Source: Albimonas marina (lineage in GTDB: Bacteria > Pseudomonadota > Alphaproteobacteria > Rhodobacterales > Rhodobacteraceae). Taken from it: 64,000 nucleotides of DNA. The notes below the pieces were generated by a model. That model saw only the letters and a program-made list of their open reading frames with translations. It was not told where the DNA came from and searched no databases. Location: NCBI RefSeq assembly GCF_029223255.1, contig NZ_JARHUC010000006.1, positions 1 to 64,000 on the forward strand, written 5' to 3'. The translations under genes were made by a program, and so were the position numbers. Below are positions 21,158-29,321 of this stretch, in pieces (positions within the stretch are counted from its first letter, which is position 1; each line of letters starts with the position of its first letter).

Positions 21158-22102
21158 ATGACCCTCGATCCGCGCTTGCTGGAGGCGTTCCGCACCGTCG
21201 TCGAGGCCGGATCGGTCACCGGGGCCGCCCGGCTGCTGGGCGTGACCCAGCCGGCGGTCAGCGCCCAGATCGCGCGGCTGGAGGCGCACGCCGGGTTCGA
21301 GCTGTTCGAGCGCTCCGGCGGCCGCCTGGCGATCACCTTCCGCGGCCGCCGCTTCTACGAGGAGATCCGCACCGCGCTGGGCGCGCTGGAGCGCCTCGAG
21401 CAGGCCGCGCGCGACATCCGCTCGGGCGAGACCGAGACGCTGGTCGTCGCGGGCCACCCCTCCGCCTCGATCTCGCTGCTGCCCGAGGTGGTGGCCCAGC
21501 TTCGCGCCCGCCGGCCCGACGCGCGGATCGTGATGCTCAACCGCACCTCCGAGGAGGTCGCCGCCGCCTTCGAGGCGGGCGCCGTGGACATCGCGGTCGC
21601 CGAATGGCCGATCCATGTGCAGGGCGTCGAGATCCGCCGCCACGCCGCCGACTGCGTGGCCATCGTCCCCGCCGGCCACCCGCTGGCCGAGGCGCCCTTC
21701 ATCGGCCCGGCCGAGATGGCGGGCCACCCGCTGGTGGGCATGTCCGAGCGTCGCCTGATCGGCCACCGGGTGCGCGAGCTGTTCGTGGAATGCGGGCTCG
21801 ACTACGCGCCCGCGATCGAGAGCGAGTTCTTCGCCGCGATCTGCGGCCTGGTCGCCGCCGGCGCGGGCGTGGCGGTGGTCGACGCCTGGTCGGCGCGCAC
21901 CTTCGCCTCGCTGGGACTGGTGGCGCGGCCGTTCCGCCCCTCCCTGCGCTACGAGATCGGCGTGTTCCGCCGCGCCTCGACCTCGCCCACGCCGCTGGCC
22001 GAGGAGCTGATGGCGCTGATCGAGCGGCGTCTGTCGGACCGCGCGCCGCCGCCGGCCGAGGCCGCCCCCCTTTCCCCCGCCCCTCCGGAGACCGATGCAT
22101 GA
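21158..22102 (+). CDS. LysR-family transcriptional regulator
   Basis: The product has 314 residues. The N-terminal winged helix-turn-helix is complete (LLEAFRTVVEAGSVTGAARL, then GVTQPAVSAQIARLEAHAGF). It is followed by a linker helix and a periplasmic-binding-fold effector domain from about residue 90. It resembles OccR/NocR-like regulators of opine and amino acid catabolism, but the assignment is not firm. It probably controls the divergent ABC-ureohydrolase-M20 array and its own operon with the M28 peptidase, whose ATG overlaps the lysR stop (ATGA). The last 25 residues are Pro/Ala-rich. Confidence 0.9.
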   Translation: MTLDPRLLEAFRTVVEAGSVTGAARLLGVTQPAVSAQIARLEAHAGFELFERSGGRLAITFRGRRFYEEIRTALGALERLEQAARDIRSGETETLVVAGHPSASISLLPEVVAQLRARRPDARIVMLNRTSEEVAAAFEAGAVDIAVAEWPIHVQGVEIRRHAADCVAIVPAGHPLAEAPFIGPAEMAGHPLVGMSERRLIGHRVRELFVECGLDYAPAIESEFFAAICGLVAAGAGVAVVDAWSARTFASLGLVARPFRPSLRYEIGVFRRASTSPTPLAEELMALIERRLSDRAPPPAEAAPLSPAPPETDA

Positions 22103-23364
22103 CCGACGCCGCCTTCCTCGACCGCGCCTTCGCCGCGATCTGCGACACCGGGGGCCGGCTGTGCGGCACGCCCTCCGAGCGCGCGGCGACGGCGCTGCTG
22201 AAGGCGCTGGGGCGCGAGGCGACGGGCGTCGAGGCGCGGGCGGAGGCGTTCGACTACGCCGGCTGGCGCCCGCTCGCCTGCGCGCTGACCGGGCCCGACG
22301 GCGCGGCGCTGCCCGCCCATCCGCTGGTGCGCAGCGCGCCGGGCGAGGTCGAGGCCGAGGTGATCGACCTCGGCCGCGGCGAGCCCGAGAGCTTCGCCGC
22401 CCATGCGGACGAGATCGCCGGCCGCATCGTGCTGGTGCGCCATGAGCTGATGTTCAATCCCGGCACCATCCATCGCCGCATCAAGTACCGCGCCGCGGTC
22501 GAGGCCGGCGCCGTGGGCTTCCTGATCGCGGGCCCGGCCGAGGGCGGCTGCGTCGCCGGCTCCTCCGGCCGCGGCGGGGACGAGCCGGGCATCCCCGCCT
22601 TCGGCATTTCGCCCGAAGCGGCCCGGGCCCTCGCCCGCCGCGCCGCGGGCCGCCCCCGGGCGCGGATGTCCCTGAGCGTCGAGGAGGCGCCGGCCTCGGC
22701 CGAGAACCTGTTCTTCGACCTGCCGGGACGAACCGACGAACGGGTGGTGCTGACCGCCCATATCGACGGCCACGACCTGGGCGAGAGCGCGATCGACAAC
22801 GCCTCGGGCCTCGCCGCGGCGCTGGAGGCGGCGCGACGGCTCTGCGCGGACCGGCCGGCGGGCGGCTGGCGGCGGGGGCTGACGCTCGCCTTCTTCAACG
22901 CCGAGGAATGGGCGCTGACCGGCTCGGCCCTGCACCTCGCCGCCCTGTCGGAGGCCGAGCGCGCGCGCATCGCGGTGGCGATCAACCTCGACTCGCCGGT
23001 GGGCGGGGCGGGGCCCGACGGGGGGCTCGCGGCGCTGACCTGCGGGGCTGCGGGGATCGAGCCGATGCTGCTCGCCGCCGCCGAGGCGGAGGGGATCGCC
23101 CTGCGCCTGCACCGCCCGTTCCAGGCGAACTCGGACCACGCAAATTTCGCGAAGGCCGGCATTCCCGCCTTCCGCCTCGTCGCCGGCTTCGGCCAGCACG
23201 CGGCGCCCGCGCGCCTGGTGCTGACTCCGCTCGACCGTCGCGACCTGGTCGAGCCCGCCGAGCTGCGCCGGGCCGCCGACCTCGCCGAGCGCATCGCCCG
23301 CCACGCCCTCGACGCGCCGGCGGAGGAGGCCGCCGCCTGGCGCCCCGTGGCCCCCGCCGCCTGA
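22099..23364 (+). CDS. M28-family zinc aminopeptidase with PA domain
   Basis: The product has 421 residues. The zinc ligands of M28 peptidases are seen: AHIDGHDLGESAIDNASG (His and the bridging Asp), FNAEEWALTGS (the Glu pair), INLDSP (Asp) and SDHANFAKAGIP (His). A protease-associated domain lies before them, at about residues 75-200. There is no signal peptide, so it is probably cytoplasmic. The start overlaps the LysR stop by four bases, so regulator and enzyme are coupled. In context it would trim imported peptides or amides; this is inference. Confidence 0.87.
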   Translation: MTDAAFLDRAFAAICDTGGRLCGTPSERAATALLKALGREATGVEARAEAFDYAGWRPLACALTGPDGAALPAHPLVRSAPGEVEAEVIDLGRGEPESFAAHADEIAGRIVLVRHELMFNPGTIHRRIKYRAAVEAGAVGFLIAGPAEGGCVAGSSGRGGDEPGIPAFGISPEAARALARRAAGRPRARMSLSVEEAPASAENLFFDLPGRTDERVVLTAHIDGHDLGESAIDNASGLAAALEAARRLCADRPAGGWRRGLTLAFFNAEEWALTGSALHLAALSEAERARIAVAINLDSPVGGAGPDGGLAALTCGAAGIEPMLLAAAEAEGIALRLHRPFQANSDHANFAKAGIPAFRLVAGFGQHAAPARLVLTPLDRRDLVEPAELRRAADLAERIARHALDAPAEEAAAWRPVAPAA

Positions 23365-23452
23365 GGCGCGCGCCCCCTCGCGCTTGAGGCCCGCGGGTCG
23401 GCGCTCTATGCCTTCCGGCAGACGACCGACGTTTCAAGCGCGAGGATCACGA

Positions 23453-24340
23453 ATGGACATGGGCGGCGCGACGGACCCGCGGGAGCGGAGCTGGGAGGTG
23501 GACGGGCTGCGCTTCGCCGGTCTCGAGTGGGGACCCGAGCGCGGTCTTCCGGTGCTGGCGCTGCACGGCTGGATGGACCACGCCGGCAGCTTCGCGGAGC
23601 TCGCGCCGCGGCTCGAGGGCTGCCGGGTGGTCGCGCTCGACCTCTCGGGCCACGGGCTGAGCGGGCATCGCGCGGCGCACGCCACCTACAACATCTGGGA
23701 CGACCTGCCCCAGATCGCGGGCCTGCTGGAGCAGCTGGGCTGGCGCAGCTGCGTGCTGGTGGGCCATTCGCGCGGGGCGATCATCTCGGGCCTCGTCGCC
23801 GCCACGATGCCCGATCGGGTGCGGGCGCTGGTCTCGCTCGATTCCCTCGCGCCCTATCCGCACGAGGCCGACGCGGTCGAGACGCTGGCCGCCTTCGTCG
23901 AGGAGACCCGGAAGCAGGCCGCCCGCGGTCCCCGGCGCTTCGTCGACGTCGAGGACTACGTGCGCCGGCGCAGCGCGCAGGGCAACTCGCCCGAAAGCTC
24001 CCGCGCGCTGGCCGGGCGGGCGCTGGAGAAGACCGCGGACGGGTTCGTGCTGCGCGGGGATTCGCGGCTGTTCGCCAGCTCCGCCATGAAGCTCACCCGC
24101 CCCCAGGTCGAGGAGCTGCTGCGCGCGATCCGCTGCCCGGTGCTCAACATCTGGGCGGAGGAGGGCTCGCTCGCCGCGCGCCCGCGCTCGGCCGAGATCG
24201 CGAAGCTGGGGGCGGAGCTGATCGCGGACTACGTGCGCGCCGACCTGCCCGGCGACCACCACTTCCACATGGATCCCGAGGTCGCCGGCCCGATGGCCGA
24301 CACGATCCTCGATTTCCTCCGGCGCCGCCTTCAGGGCTGA
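23453..24340 (+). CDS. Alpha/beta hydrolase
   Basis: The product has 295 residues of the alpha/beta-hydrolase fold. HGWMDHAGSF forms the oxyanion region, VGHSRGA carries the nucleophile Ser, and DLPGDHHFHM carries the catalytic His; an acid residue is likely in ILNIW-like strand 6-7 context. Similar proteins are annotated as MhpC-like hydrolases or serine esterases; the substrate is unknown. GCGAGGATCACG precedes the ATG at 23453. It lies 88 bp after the M28 gene on the same strand and converges with the DUF411 gene, so it may be the last gene of the LysR-M28 transcript. Confidence 0.85.
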   Translation: MDMGGATDPRERSWEVDGLRFAGLEWGPERGLPVLALHGWMDHAGSFAELAPRLEGCRVVALDLSGHGLSGHRAAHATYNIWDDLPQIAGLLEQLGWRSCVLVGHSRGAIISGLVAATMPDRVRALVSLDSLAPYPHEADAVETLAAFVEETRKQAARGPRRFVDVEDYVRRRSAQGNSPESSRALAGRALEKTADGFVLRGDSRLFASSAMKLTRPQVEELLRAIRCPVLNIWAEEGSLAARPRSAEIAKLGAELIADYVRADLPGDHHFHMDPEVAGPMADTILDFLRRRLQG

Positions 24341-24392
24341 GCGCCCGCCCCCGGCCCGCCGGGGGCCGCGCCGGGATCAGGCCGCCCCGGGA

Positions 24393-24872
24393 TCAGGCAG
24401 CGTCGTAGCGCGACCACAGGCTGAGGGCGCCGTCGCGGCCGATCAGGACCACGTCGTAGGCCTCGCGCTCGCTCTCCGGCCCCATGCCGGGGGAGCCGTA
24501 GGGCATGCCGGGCGTGGCGATGCCGACGGCGTCCGGCCGCTCGGCCAGCAGGCGGCGCACGTCGGCGGGGGGCACGTGGCCCTCGACGACGTAGCCCTCG
24601 ATCACCCCGGTGTGGCAGGAGGCGGCCTGCTGGGGGATGCCCAGCACGATCTTGCGCTGGACGAGGAGGGCGTTGCCCATCTCCTCGGTCGTGACCTCGA
24701 AGCCCGCGTCCTGCATCACCTCGACCCAGGCCGAGCAGCAGCCGCAGCCGGGATCCTTCATCACGTGCAGGGCCGGCGCGGCGGCGGCGCGGGCGCGCGG
24801 CGCGGCGGCGACGAAGGCCGAGGCGGCGGCGGCCAGAAGCAGGGTCCGGCGGGCGGGATCGAAACGGGTCAT
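24393..24872 (-). CDS. DUF411 metal-binding protein, exported
   Basis: The product has 159 residues with a hydrophobic leader that includes an RR pair (FDPARRTLLLAAAASAF), so Tat or Sec export is possible. The DUF411 core starts at about residue 34. KDPGCGCCSAWV gives cysteines 43, 45 and 46, and QQAASCHTGVI adds Cys and His. DUF411 proteins are small periplasmic proteins often linked to copper or silver handling, and the thiols probably bind metal. No copper pump is adjacent. It stands alone between the TPR gene and the convergent hydrolase gene. Confidence 0.87.
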   Translation of the reverse strand: MTRFDPARRTLLLAAAASAFVAAAPRARAAAAPALHVMKDPGCGCCSAWVEVMQDAGFEVTTEEMGNALLVQRKIVLGIPQQAASCHTGVIEGYVVEGHVPPADVRRLLAERPDAVGIATPGMPYGSPGMGPESEREAYDVVLIGRDGALSLWSRYDAA

Positions 24873-25022
24873 CGGGCGTCCTCTCTCGTCGGATCGCCGC
24901 CGGGGCCGGAGCCGCGGCGGACGCATCGAAGCCCGGCATGGGCCGGGCGTCGGGCAGGGTATCGAACCTTCCAGCGCGGGAAGGCAAGCCGCCCGTCGCC
25001 CCCGCCGCTCACGTCCGCGCGA

Positions 25023-25038
25023 CCGTTTCGCGAAACGG
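25023..25038. promoter_or_regulatory. Perfect 16-bp palindrome CCGTTTCGCGAAACGG
   Basis: The palindrome lies 40 bp past the TPR gene stop and 150 bp upstream of the DUF411 start, both on the minus strand. It could be the stem of a terminator for the former or an operator for the latter. There is no T-tract on the minus strand. Confidence 0.35.
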
Positions 25039-25078
25039 CCCTCCGGGCCGCCTCCCGGACCCGGCGCGCGCCGCAGGC

Positions 25079-26746
25079 TCAGCCCGCCGCCATCGCCGAC
25101 TGGGCGCAGAAGCACGAGGCGTTGACCGGCATGTCGGCCCGCGCCGCGGCGAGGTCGAGGCGCTGGCGGATCAGCTTGCCCTCGGCGGTGTCGGCGGCGC
25201 CGCGCCTCTCCAGGCACTGCATCAGGCCGCGCAGGCTCCAGACGTTGTCGGGGTGCACGCAGGCGCGCGACAGCTTCCGGCCCAGGCCGAGGTCCTCGCG
25301 ATAGGCGGCCTCGGCCTCCTCGACCCGGCCCTGCTCCAGCAGCAGGGCGCCCAGCGCGTGGCGGGTGGGCTGCATCCAGCCCCAGGGCTCGTCGTAGGGC
25401 AGGCCGTCGTCCAGCTCGACCGAGCGGCGAAGCGCGGCGAAGGCGGCCTCGTAGGCGCCCTTGCGGTATTCCAGCTCCCCCTCCAGCATCGCCTCGGCGA
25501 TGGCGAGCTGGTCGACGCAGCGGTTGTTGTGCATCAGCCGGCTTTCGGGGACCTGGGCGTAGGCCTCCTTGAACAGCGCCTGCTCCCGCTCCGCCGCCGC
25601 CACGTCGCCCAGGGCCGCGTGCGCCACCCCCTTGGCGTAGCGCCAGGAGGCGGTCAGCACCCGCCAGATCTCGGGGCGTTCGGGCATCGGTTCGGCGATG
25701 ATCTCCCGCCAGCGGCCGAAGCGGACGAGGATGTGGGGCTTCATGCCGAGGTAGCTCTCGAAATAGTCGGCCATGGGGGGCGACTGGATCTCGAGCAGGT
25801 CGGGGGGCGTGATCGCCACCATCTCCTCGCAGGCGTCGAGCGCGGGCTGCATCTGGCCCAGGAACATCGCCCCGTAGATGGCGAAGTGATAGTTGTGCAG
25901 CCGGTAGCCGGCGTAGATGTTGTAGGGGCCGAGGCGCTCGTAATACAGCCGGTCCCGCTCGATCGCCTTCAGGTTCCAGTGCAGCACGTCGCGATAGTGG
26001 CCGCACAGCACGTCGATATGGGTCGGCATGTGGATCAGGTGGCCCGCGTCGGGCACCAGTTCGCGCAGCCGGTCGCCCTGCTTCAGCGCCTTTTCGGGGA
26101 AGGGCGACATCTCCATCAGGTGGACGTAGAGGTGCAGCAGGCCGGGATGGTCCCAGGCGGCGGGGTCGCGCTCGAACGCGCGCTCCAGCGCCGCCTGCGC
26201 CTCCGTCGTGCCGGCGCCGGGGGCGACCTCGCCCGAGGGCAGGTCCCACATCTTCCAGGGCGTGCGGTTCATGATCGCCTCGGCGAAGACCGTGGTCACC
26301 TCCAGGTCGTCGGGCAGGGCGGCGTGGGCGGCGCGCATCGCGTCGGCGTAGGCGTCGTCCCAGGCGCGCATGTCGGGCAGCGGCGCGCGCTGGGGATAGC
26401 GGGCGGGCAGGGCCTCGATCAGCGCGCGTTCGGGCGGGGTCAGCCCGTCGCGCCGGGCCATGGCGGCCTGCGTCGCGTCGAAGGCCTCGGCCAGGCGCGC
26501 CTCGCGCATCGCGGCGTCCATGCGCACCCAGGGCATGTTGTAGTTGGGCCCCAGCGCGTAGGCGAGGCCCCACCAGGCCATGGCGCAGTCCGGGTCCGCC
26601 TCGAGCGCGCGCTTGAAGCATTCGATGGCTTCTTCGTGGCTGTAGCCGTAGGTCCAGATCAACCCGCGGTCGAACCACAGCTGCGCCTCGGCGGAGCCTG
26701 TCGAGACCTTCCGCGAATAGACGTCGATGTCGAAGTAGCCGTCCAT
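25079..26746 (-). CDS. TPR-repeat protein of unknown function
   Basis: The product has 555 residues, predicted soluble, with no signal peptide. TPR-like helix pairs recur, for example WTYGYSHEEAIECFKRALEA (about 31-50), a run at about 385-470, and GALLLEQGRVEEAEAAYRED near the C-terminus. Between them is a conserved-looking His-rich core with LLHLYVHLMEMSPFPEKA and LIHMPTHIDVLCGHYRD, whose histidines could bind metal. Such proteins usually act as scaffolds; no partner is evident. It has GGGAGGGGAC upstream of the ATG at 26746. It precedes the DUF411 gene with a 206-bp gap and follows tag. I do not recognise a named family with confidence. Confidence 0.75.
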   Translation of the reverse strand: MDGYFDIDVYSRKVSTGSAEAQLWFDRGLIWTYGYSHEEAIECFKRALEADPDCAMAWWGLAYALGPNYNMPWVRMDAAMREARLAEAFDATQAAMARRDGLTPPERALIEALPARYPQRAPLPDMRAWDDAYADAMRAAHAALPDDLEVTTVFAEAIMNRTPWKMWDLPSGEVAPGAGTTEAQAALERAFERDPAAWDHPGLLHLYVHLMEMSPFPEKALKQGDRLRELVPDAGHLIHMPTHIDVLCGHYRDVLHWNLKAIERDRLYYERLGPYNIYAGYRLHNYHFAIYGAMFLGQMQPALDACEEMVAITPPDLLEIQSPPMADYFESYLGMKPHILVRFGRWREIIAEPMPERPEIWRVLTASWRYAKGVAHAALGDVAAAEREQALFKEAYAQVPESRLMHNNRCVDQLAIAEAMLEGELEYRKGAYEAAFAALRRSVELDDGLPYDEPWGWMQPTRHALGALLLEQGRVEEAEAAYREDLGLGRKLSRACVHPDNVWSLRGLMQCLERRGAADTAEGKLIRQRLDLAAARADMPVNASCFCAQSAMAAG

Positions 26747-26817
26747 GAGCGTCCCCTCCCTGTCGCGGACGGCACGATAGCAGCATCCGCGCCGCGACCG
26801 GGAGGCGAAATGCGCCC

Positions 26818-27387
26818 TCAGCCCATGCCGGCCACGGCCTTGTGACGGGGGCAGCCGGCGAGGTGGTCGTTCACGAAGCCGGTGGCCTGCATGAAGGCGT
26901 AGACGATGGTCGGCCCGCAGAAGCGGAAGCCCTTCGCCTTCAGCGCCTTCGAGACCTCGCGCGAGAGCGGCGTCTCGGCCGGCACGTCGGCCATGGAGGG
27001 GAAGTCGTTCTGCAGCGGGCGGCCGTCGACGAAGTCCCACAGGAAGCGCGAGAACCCCTGCTCGCCCTCGATCTCCAGCCAGGCGCGGGCGTTGCCGATG
27101 GTCGCCTCGATCTTGCCGCGGTGGCGCACGATGCCGGGATCGGCGAGGGCGGCGACGATCTCGGGCTCCCCCCAGGTCGCCAGCCGCTCGGGGTCGAACC
27201 CCTCGAAACGGGCGCGGAAGGCGTCGCGCTTGCGCAGGATGGTGATCCAGGCGAGGCCCGCCTGGAACCCGTCCAGCATCAGCTTCTCGAACAGGGCCCG
27301 GCCGTCCCGCTCCGGGACGCCCCATTCCTCGTCGTGGTAGGCCACGTAGAGCGGATCGGTCCCGCACCAGGGGCAGCGATCAACCAT
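26818..27387 (-). CDS. tag: DNA-3-methyladenine glycosylase I
   Basis: The product has 189 residues of the HhH Tag family, which excises 3-methyladenine from alkylated DNA. The structural zinc site is complete: CPWCG near the N-terminus, YHDEEWG, and HLAGCPRH at the end. DGFQAGLAWITILRKRDAFR and the catalytic-pocket E/W residues match the family. The ATG at 27387 has AGGAG ten bases upstream; an in-frame extension to 27432 is unlikely. An SOS-box-like sequence sits 29-43 bp upstream (separate entry), so the gene may belong to the LexA regulon. Confidence 0.95.
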   Translation of the reverse strand: MVDRCPWCGTDPLYVAYHDEEWGVPERDGRALFEKLMLDGFQAGLAWITILRKRDAFRARFEGFDPERLATWGEPEIVAALADPGIVRHRGKIEATIGNARAWLEIEGEQGFSRFLWDFVDGRPLQNDFPSMADVPAETPLSREVSKALKAKGFRFCGPTIVYAFMQATGFVNDHLAGCPRHKAVAGMG

Positions 27388-27415
27388 AGGGCGAACTCCT
27401 GCTTGACTCGAATCG

Positions 27416-27430
27416 GGACAAAAGTAGAAC
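27416..27430. promoter_or_regulatory. Candidate LexA (SOS) box upstream of tag
   Basis: On the minus strand the site reads GTTC-TACTTTT-GTCC, seven of eight conserved bases of the alphaproteobacterial LexA site GTTC-N7-GTTC. The T-rich spacer is also typical. It lies 29-43 bp upstream of the tag start and about 65 bp from the divergent EAL gene. lexA itself is at the window end. Confidence 0.6.
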
Positions 27431-27494
27431 ATGATCGCGCCGGCCGAAAGCGCGCGTTGGGGATCGCGCCGGGCCGGAGAGGGAGGGATCCGGG

Positions 27495-28373
27495 ATGACG
27501 GATCGACATCGCACGGGCCCGCCCGGCCGCCCGCCGGGCGACGGCCGCCGTCGCGACCCGCGCGGCCGGGGCCGGACGCCCCCTGCGGGAGAGCGCGGGG
27601 CGGACGGAGGCTCCGACGAGGTCGGCGCGACGGCCGCGGCCGGCGGCGCTCCCGTGGGCGCGCAGGATCCCGCGCGCGACGCCGAGATCGCGGCTGCGGC
27701 GCTGGGCGCGGGACGGCTGCGCCTCGCCCTGCAGCCGGTGCGCCCCGCCGCCCGGCCCGACCTTCTGTGCTTCCGCGAGGCGCTGGCGCGGGTGGAGACG
27801 CCCGACGGCGCGCTGCTGCCCGCCTCCCGTTTCGCCGAGGCGCTGGAGCGGCAGGGCCTCGCCCCCGCGCTCGACCGGGCGGCGCTGGCGCTGGCGCTGG
27901 GGCTGCTGCGGCGGGACCGGGGGGCGCGGATCTCGGTCAACGTCTCGGCGCTGAGCGTGGGCGACCGGCGCTGGGGCCTGCTGCTGGACGCGGCCGCCGA
28001 GGCCGACGGCGACGCCGTGCGCCGCTTGATCGTCGAACTGACCGAGACGGCGCGGGCCGTGCCCGCCGCCGCGCTCGCCTTCCGCGACCGCGTCGCCGCC
28101 CGCGGCGCGGCCTTCGCGCTGGACGATTTCGGCGCCGGCCACGCCGACGCCGAGGCCGCCCGCGCTCTGCGCCCGGACGTGCTGAAGCTCGACGCCGCGC
28201 TCTGCGCCCACGACGCCCAGGTCGCCGAAGCGGTGGCCCTCGCCGCGGAGTTCGACGCGATGACGGTCGCCGAGGGCGTCGAGCGCCGCGCCGACGCCCG
28301 CCGCCTGCGCCTGCTGGGCGTCGACGCGCTGCAAGGCCGCCTGACCGGCGAGCCGGTGTGCATGGCGGCCTGA
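27495..28373 (+). CDS. EAL-domain protein (c-di-GMP phosphodiesterase-like)
   Basis: The product has 292 residues. The first 60 are Gly/Pro/Arg-rich and probably disordered. From about 65 an EAL domain follows with most catalytic signatures: FREALARV for the EAL motif, SVNVSAL (metal-ligand Asn), ELTET, ALDDFGAG, LKLDA, and VAEGVE. Loop 6 reads DDFGAGHAD instead of DDFGTGYSS, and GVDALQGRLTGEP replaces the usual QGYLFGKP, so activity may be reduced. It would hydrolyse the second messenger c-di-GMP in the cytoplasm or simply bind it. No sensory or GGDEF domain is present. The start may lie further in than 27495. Confidence 0.8.
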   Translation: MTDRHRTGPPGRPPGDGRRRDPRGRGRTPPAGERGADGGSDEVGATAAAGGAPVGAQDPARDAEIAAAALGAGRLRLALQPVRPAARPDLLCFREALARVETPDGALLPASRFAEALERQGLAPALDRAALALALGLLRRDRGARISVNVSALSVGDRRWGLLLDAAAEADGDAVRRLIVELTETARAVPAAALAFRDRVAARGAAFALDDFGAGHADAEAARALRPDVLKLDAALCAHDAQVAEAVALAAEFDAMTVAEGVERRADARRLRLLGVDALQGRLTGEPVCMAA

Positions 28374-28709
28374 GCGGAGCGCGTCGCGGAGCGTGGCGAC
28401 GAGGGCTGCGCCGCCGCGACGGAGCAGGGGACGTCCCCGCGATGGCTCGCGCCGGGACCGGGAATTCAGCCGCCCGGCGCGAATGTCGCTTCCGCTCCCC
28501 CGACGATTCTCGCCGCCGATTCCAGCCGTCGGGCGTCCTCCACGCGATTCGCCCCGCAGCCACCGTCTGACCGCGGGCGCCGGGCGCGCCGAGCCTGCCG
28601 CCGGTCGCTCGGGACCGGGCGTTCGGCGCCGCAAGCCGGTCGGCCGGAACGGAAACGGGCGGGCCTTCCGGCCCGCCCGCTCGATCTCGTCAGCCGGCCG
28701 TGCGCCGGA
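28374..28709. other. 336-bp gap between the convergent EAL and phaR genes
   Basis: No protein-like frame is present. It contains a 12-bp palindrome GGGGACGTCCCC (28427-28438) shortly after the EAL gene, and the terminator hairpin of phaR at 28657-28678. Confidence 0.5.
28657..28678 (-). terminator. Terminator hairpin downstream of phaR
   Basis: GGGCGGGCC and GGCCCGCCC form a 9-bp perfect stem with a 4-base loop, 31 bp past the phaR stop. The minus strand then reads GTTTCCGTTCC, a weak T-rich tail. Confidence 0.65.
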
Positions 28710-29321
28710 TCACTCGCCCTTGTCGCGGGCCAGCGCGTCCAGGCGCGCCTGCATCGCCTCGAGCTGCTCCTTGAGCGAGGCGAGGTCGCCGGTGGTGCGG
28801 GGCACCGGGGGCTCGGTCGGGGCTGCGGGGGGCCTGGGCGCGTCGGCGGGGCGGCCCGCCGCGAAGGGCGCGAACATGCGCATGGCGTTCTCGAAGAACT
28901 CCATGTTCGACTTCGCCATCGCCTCGAAGTTCGACAGCGCCGGATTGGCCCCGAACGCCGCCGTCACCTGGTCGCGCAGCTGCTCCTGGTTGCGGGTGAA
29001 GGTCTCCATCGAGGCCTCCAGGTACCCCGGAACCACGCCCTGCAGCGTGTCGCCATAAAGCCGGATCAGCTGCCGCAGGAAGCTGATGGGCAGCATGTTC
29101 TGCCCCTTGGCCTCTTCCTCGAAGATGATCTGCGTCAGCACCGAGCGGGTGATGTCCTCTCCGGTCTTGGCGTCGTAGACCACGAAGTCCTGCCCGTCGC
29201 GCACCATCTGGGCCAGGTGATCGAGCGTGACGTAGCTGCTCTTGGCCGTGTTGTAGAGACGCCGGTTGGCGTACTTCTTGATGGTGATCGGCGTGTCGCC
29301 CTTCGGCATGTCCTTCGCCAA
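28710..29321 (-). CDS. phaR: Polyhydroxyalkanoate synthesis repressor PhaR
   Basis: The product has 203 residues. The N-terminal PHB/PHA accumulation regulator DNA-binding domain is unmistakable (ITIKKYANRRLYNTAKSSYV), followed by the PHB-binding region (LTQIIFEEEAKGQNMLPISF) and a C-terminal coiled coil after a Pro-rich linker. PhaR senses PHA granules and represses phasin and PHA genes. The start is probably TTG at 29321: GGGAGGG lies seven bases upstream and the resulting MAKDMPKGDTP matches homologues, whereas the ATG at 29309 has its only purine run directly against it. The neighbouring PHA genes are divergent. Confidence 0.95.
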   Translation of the reverse strand: MAKDMPKGDTPITIKKYANRRLYNTAKSSYVTLDHLAQMVRDGQDFVVYDAKTGEDITRSVLTQIIFEEEAKGQNMLPISFLRQLIRLYGDTLQGVVPGYLEASMETFTRNQEQLRDQVTAAFGANPALSNFEAMAKSNMEFFENAMRMFAPFAAGRPADAPRPPAAPTEPPVPRTTGDLASLKEQLEAMQARLDALARDKGE

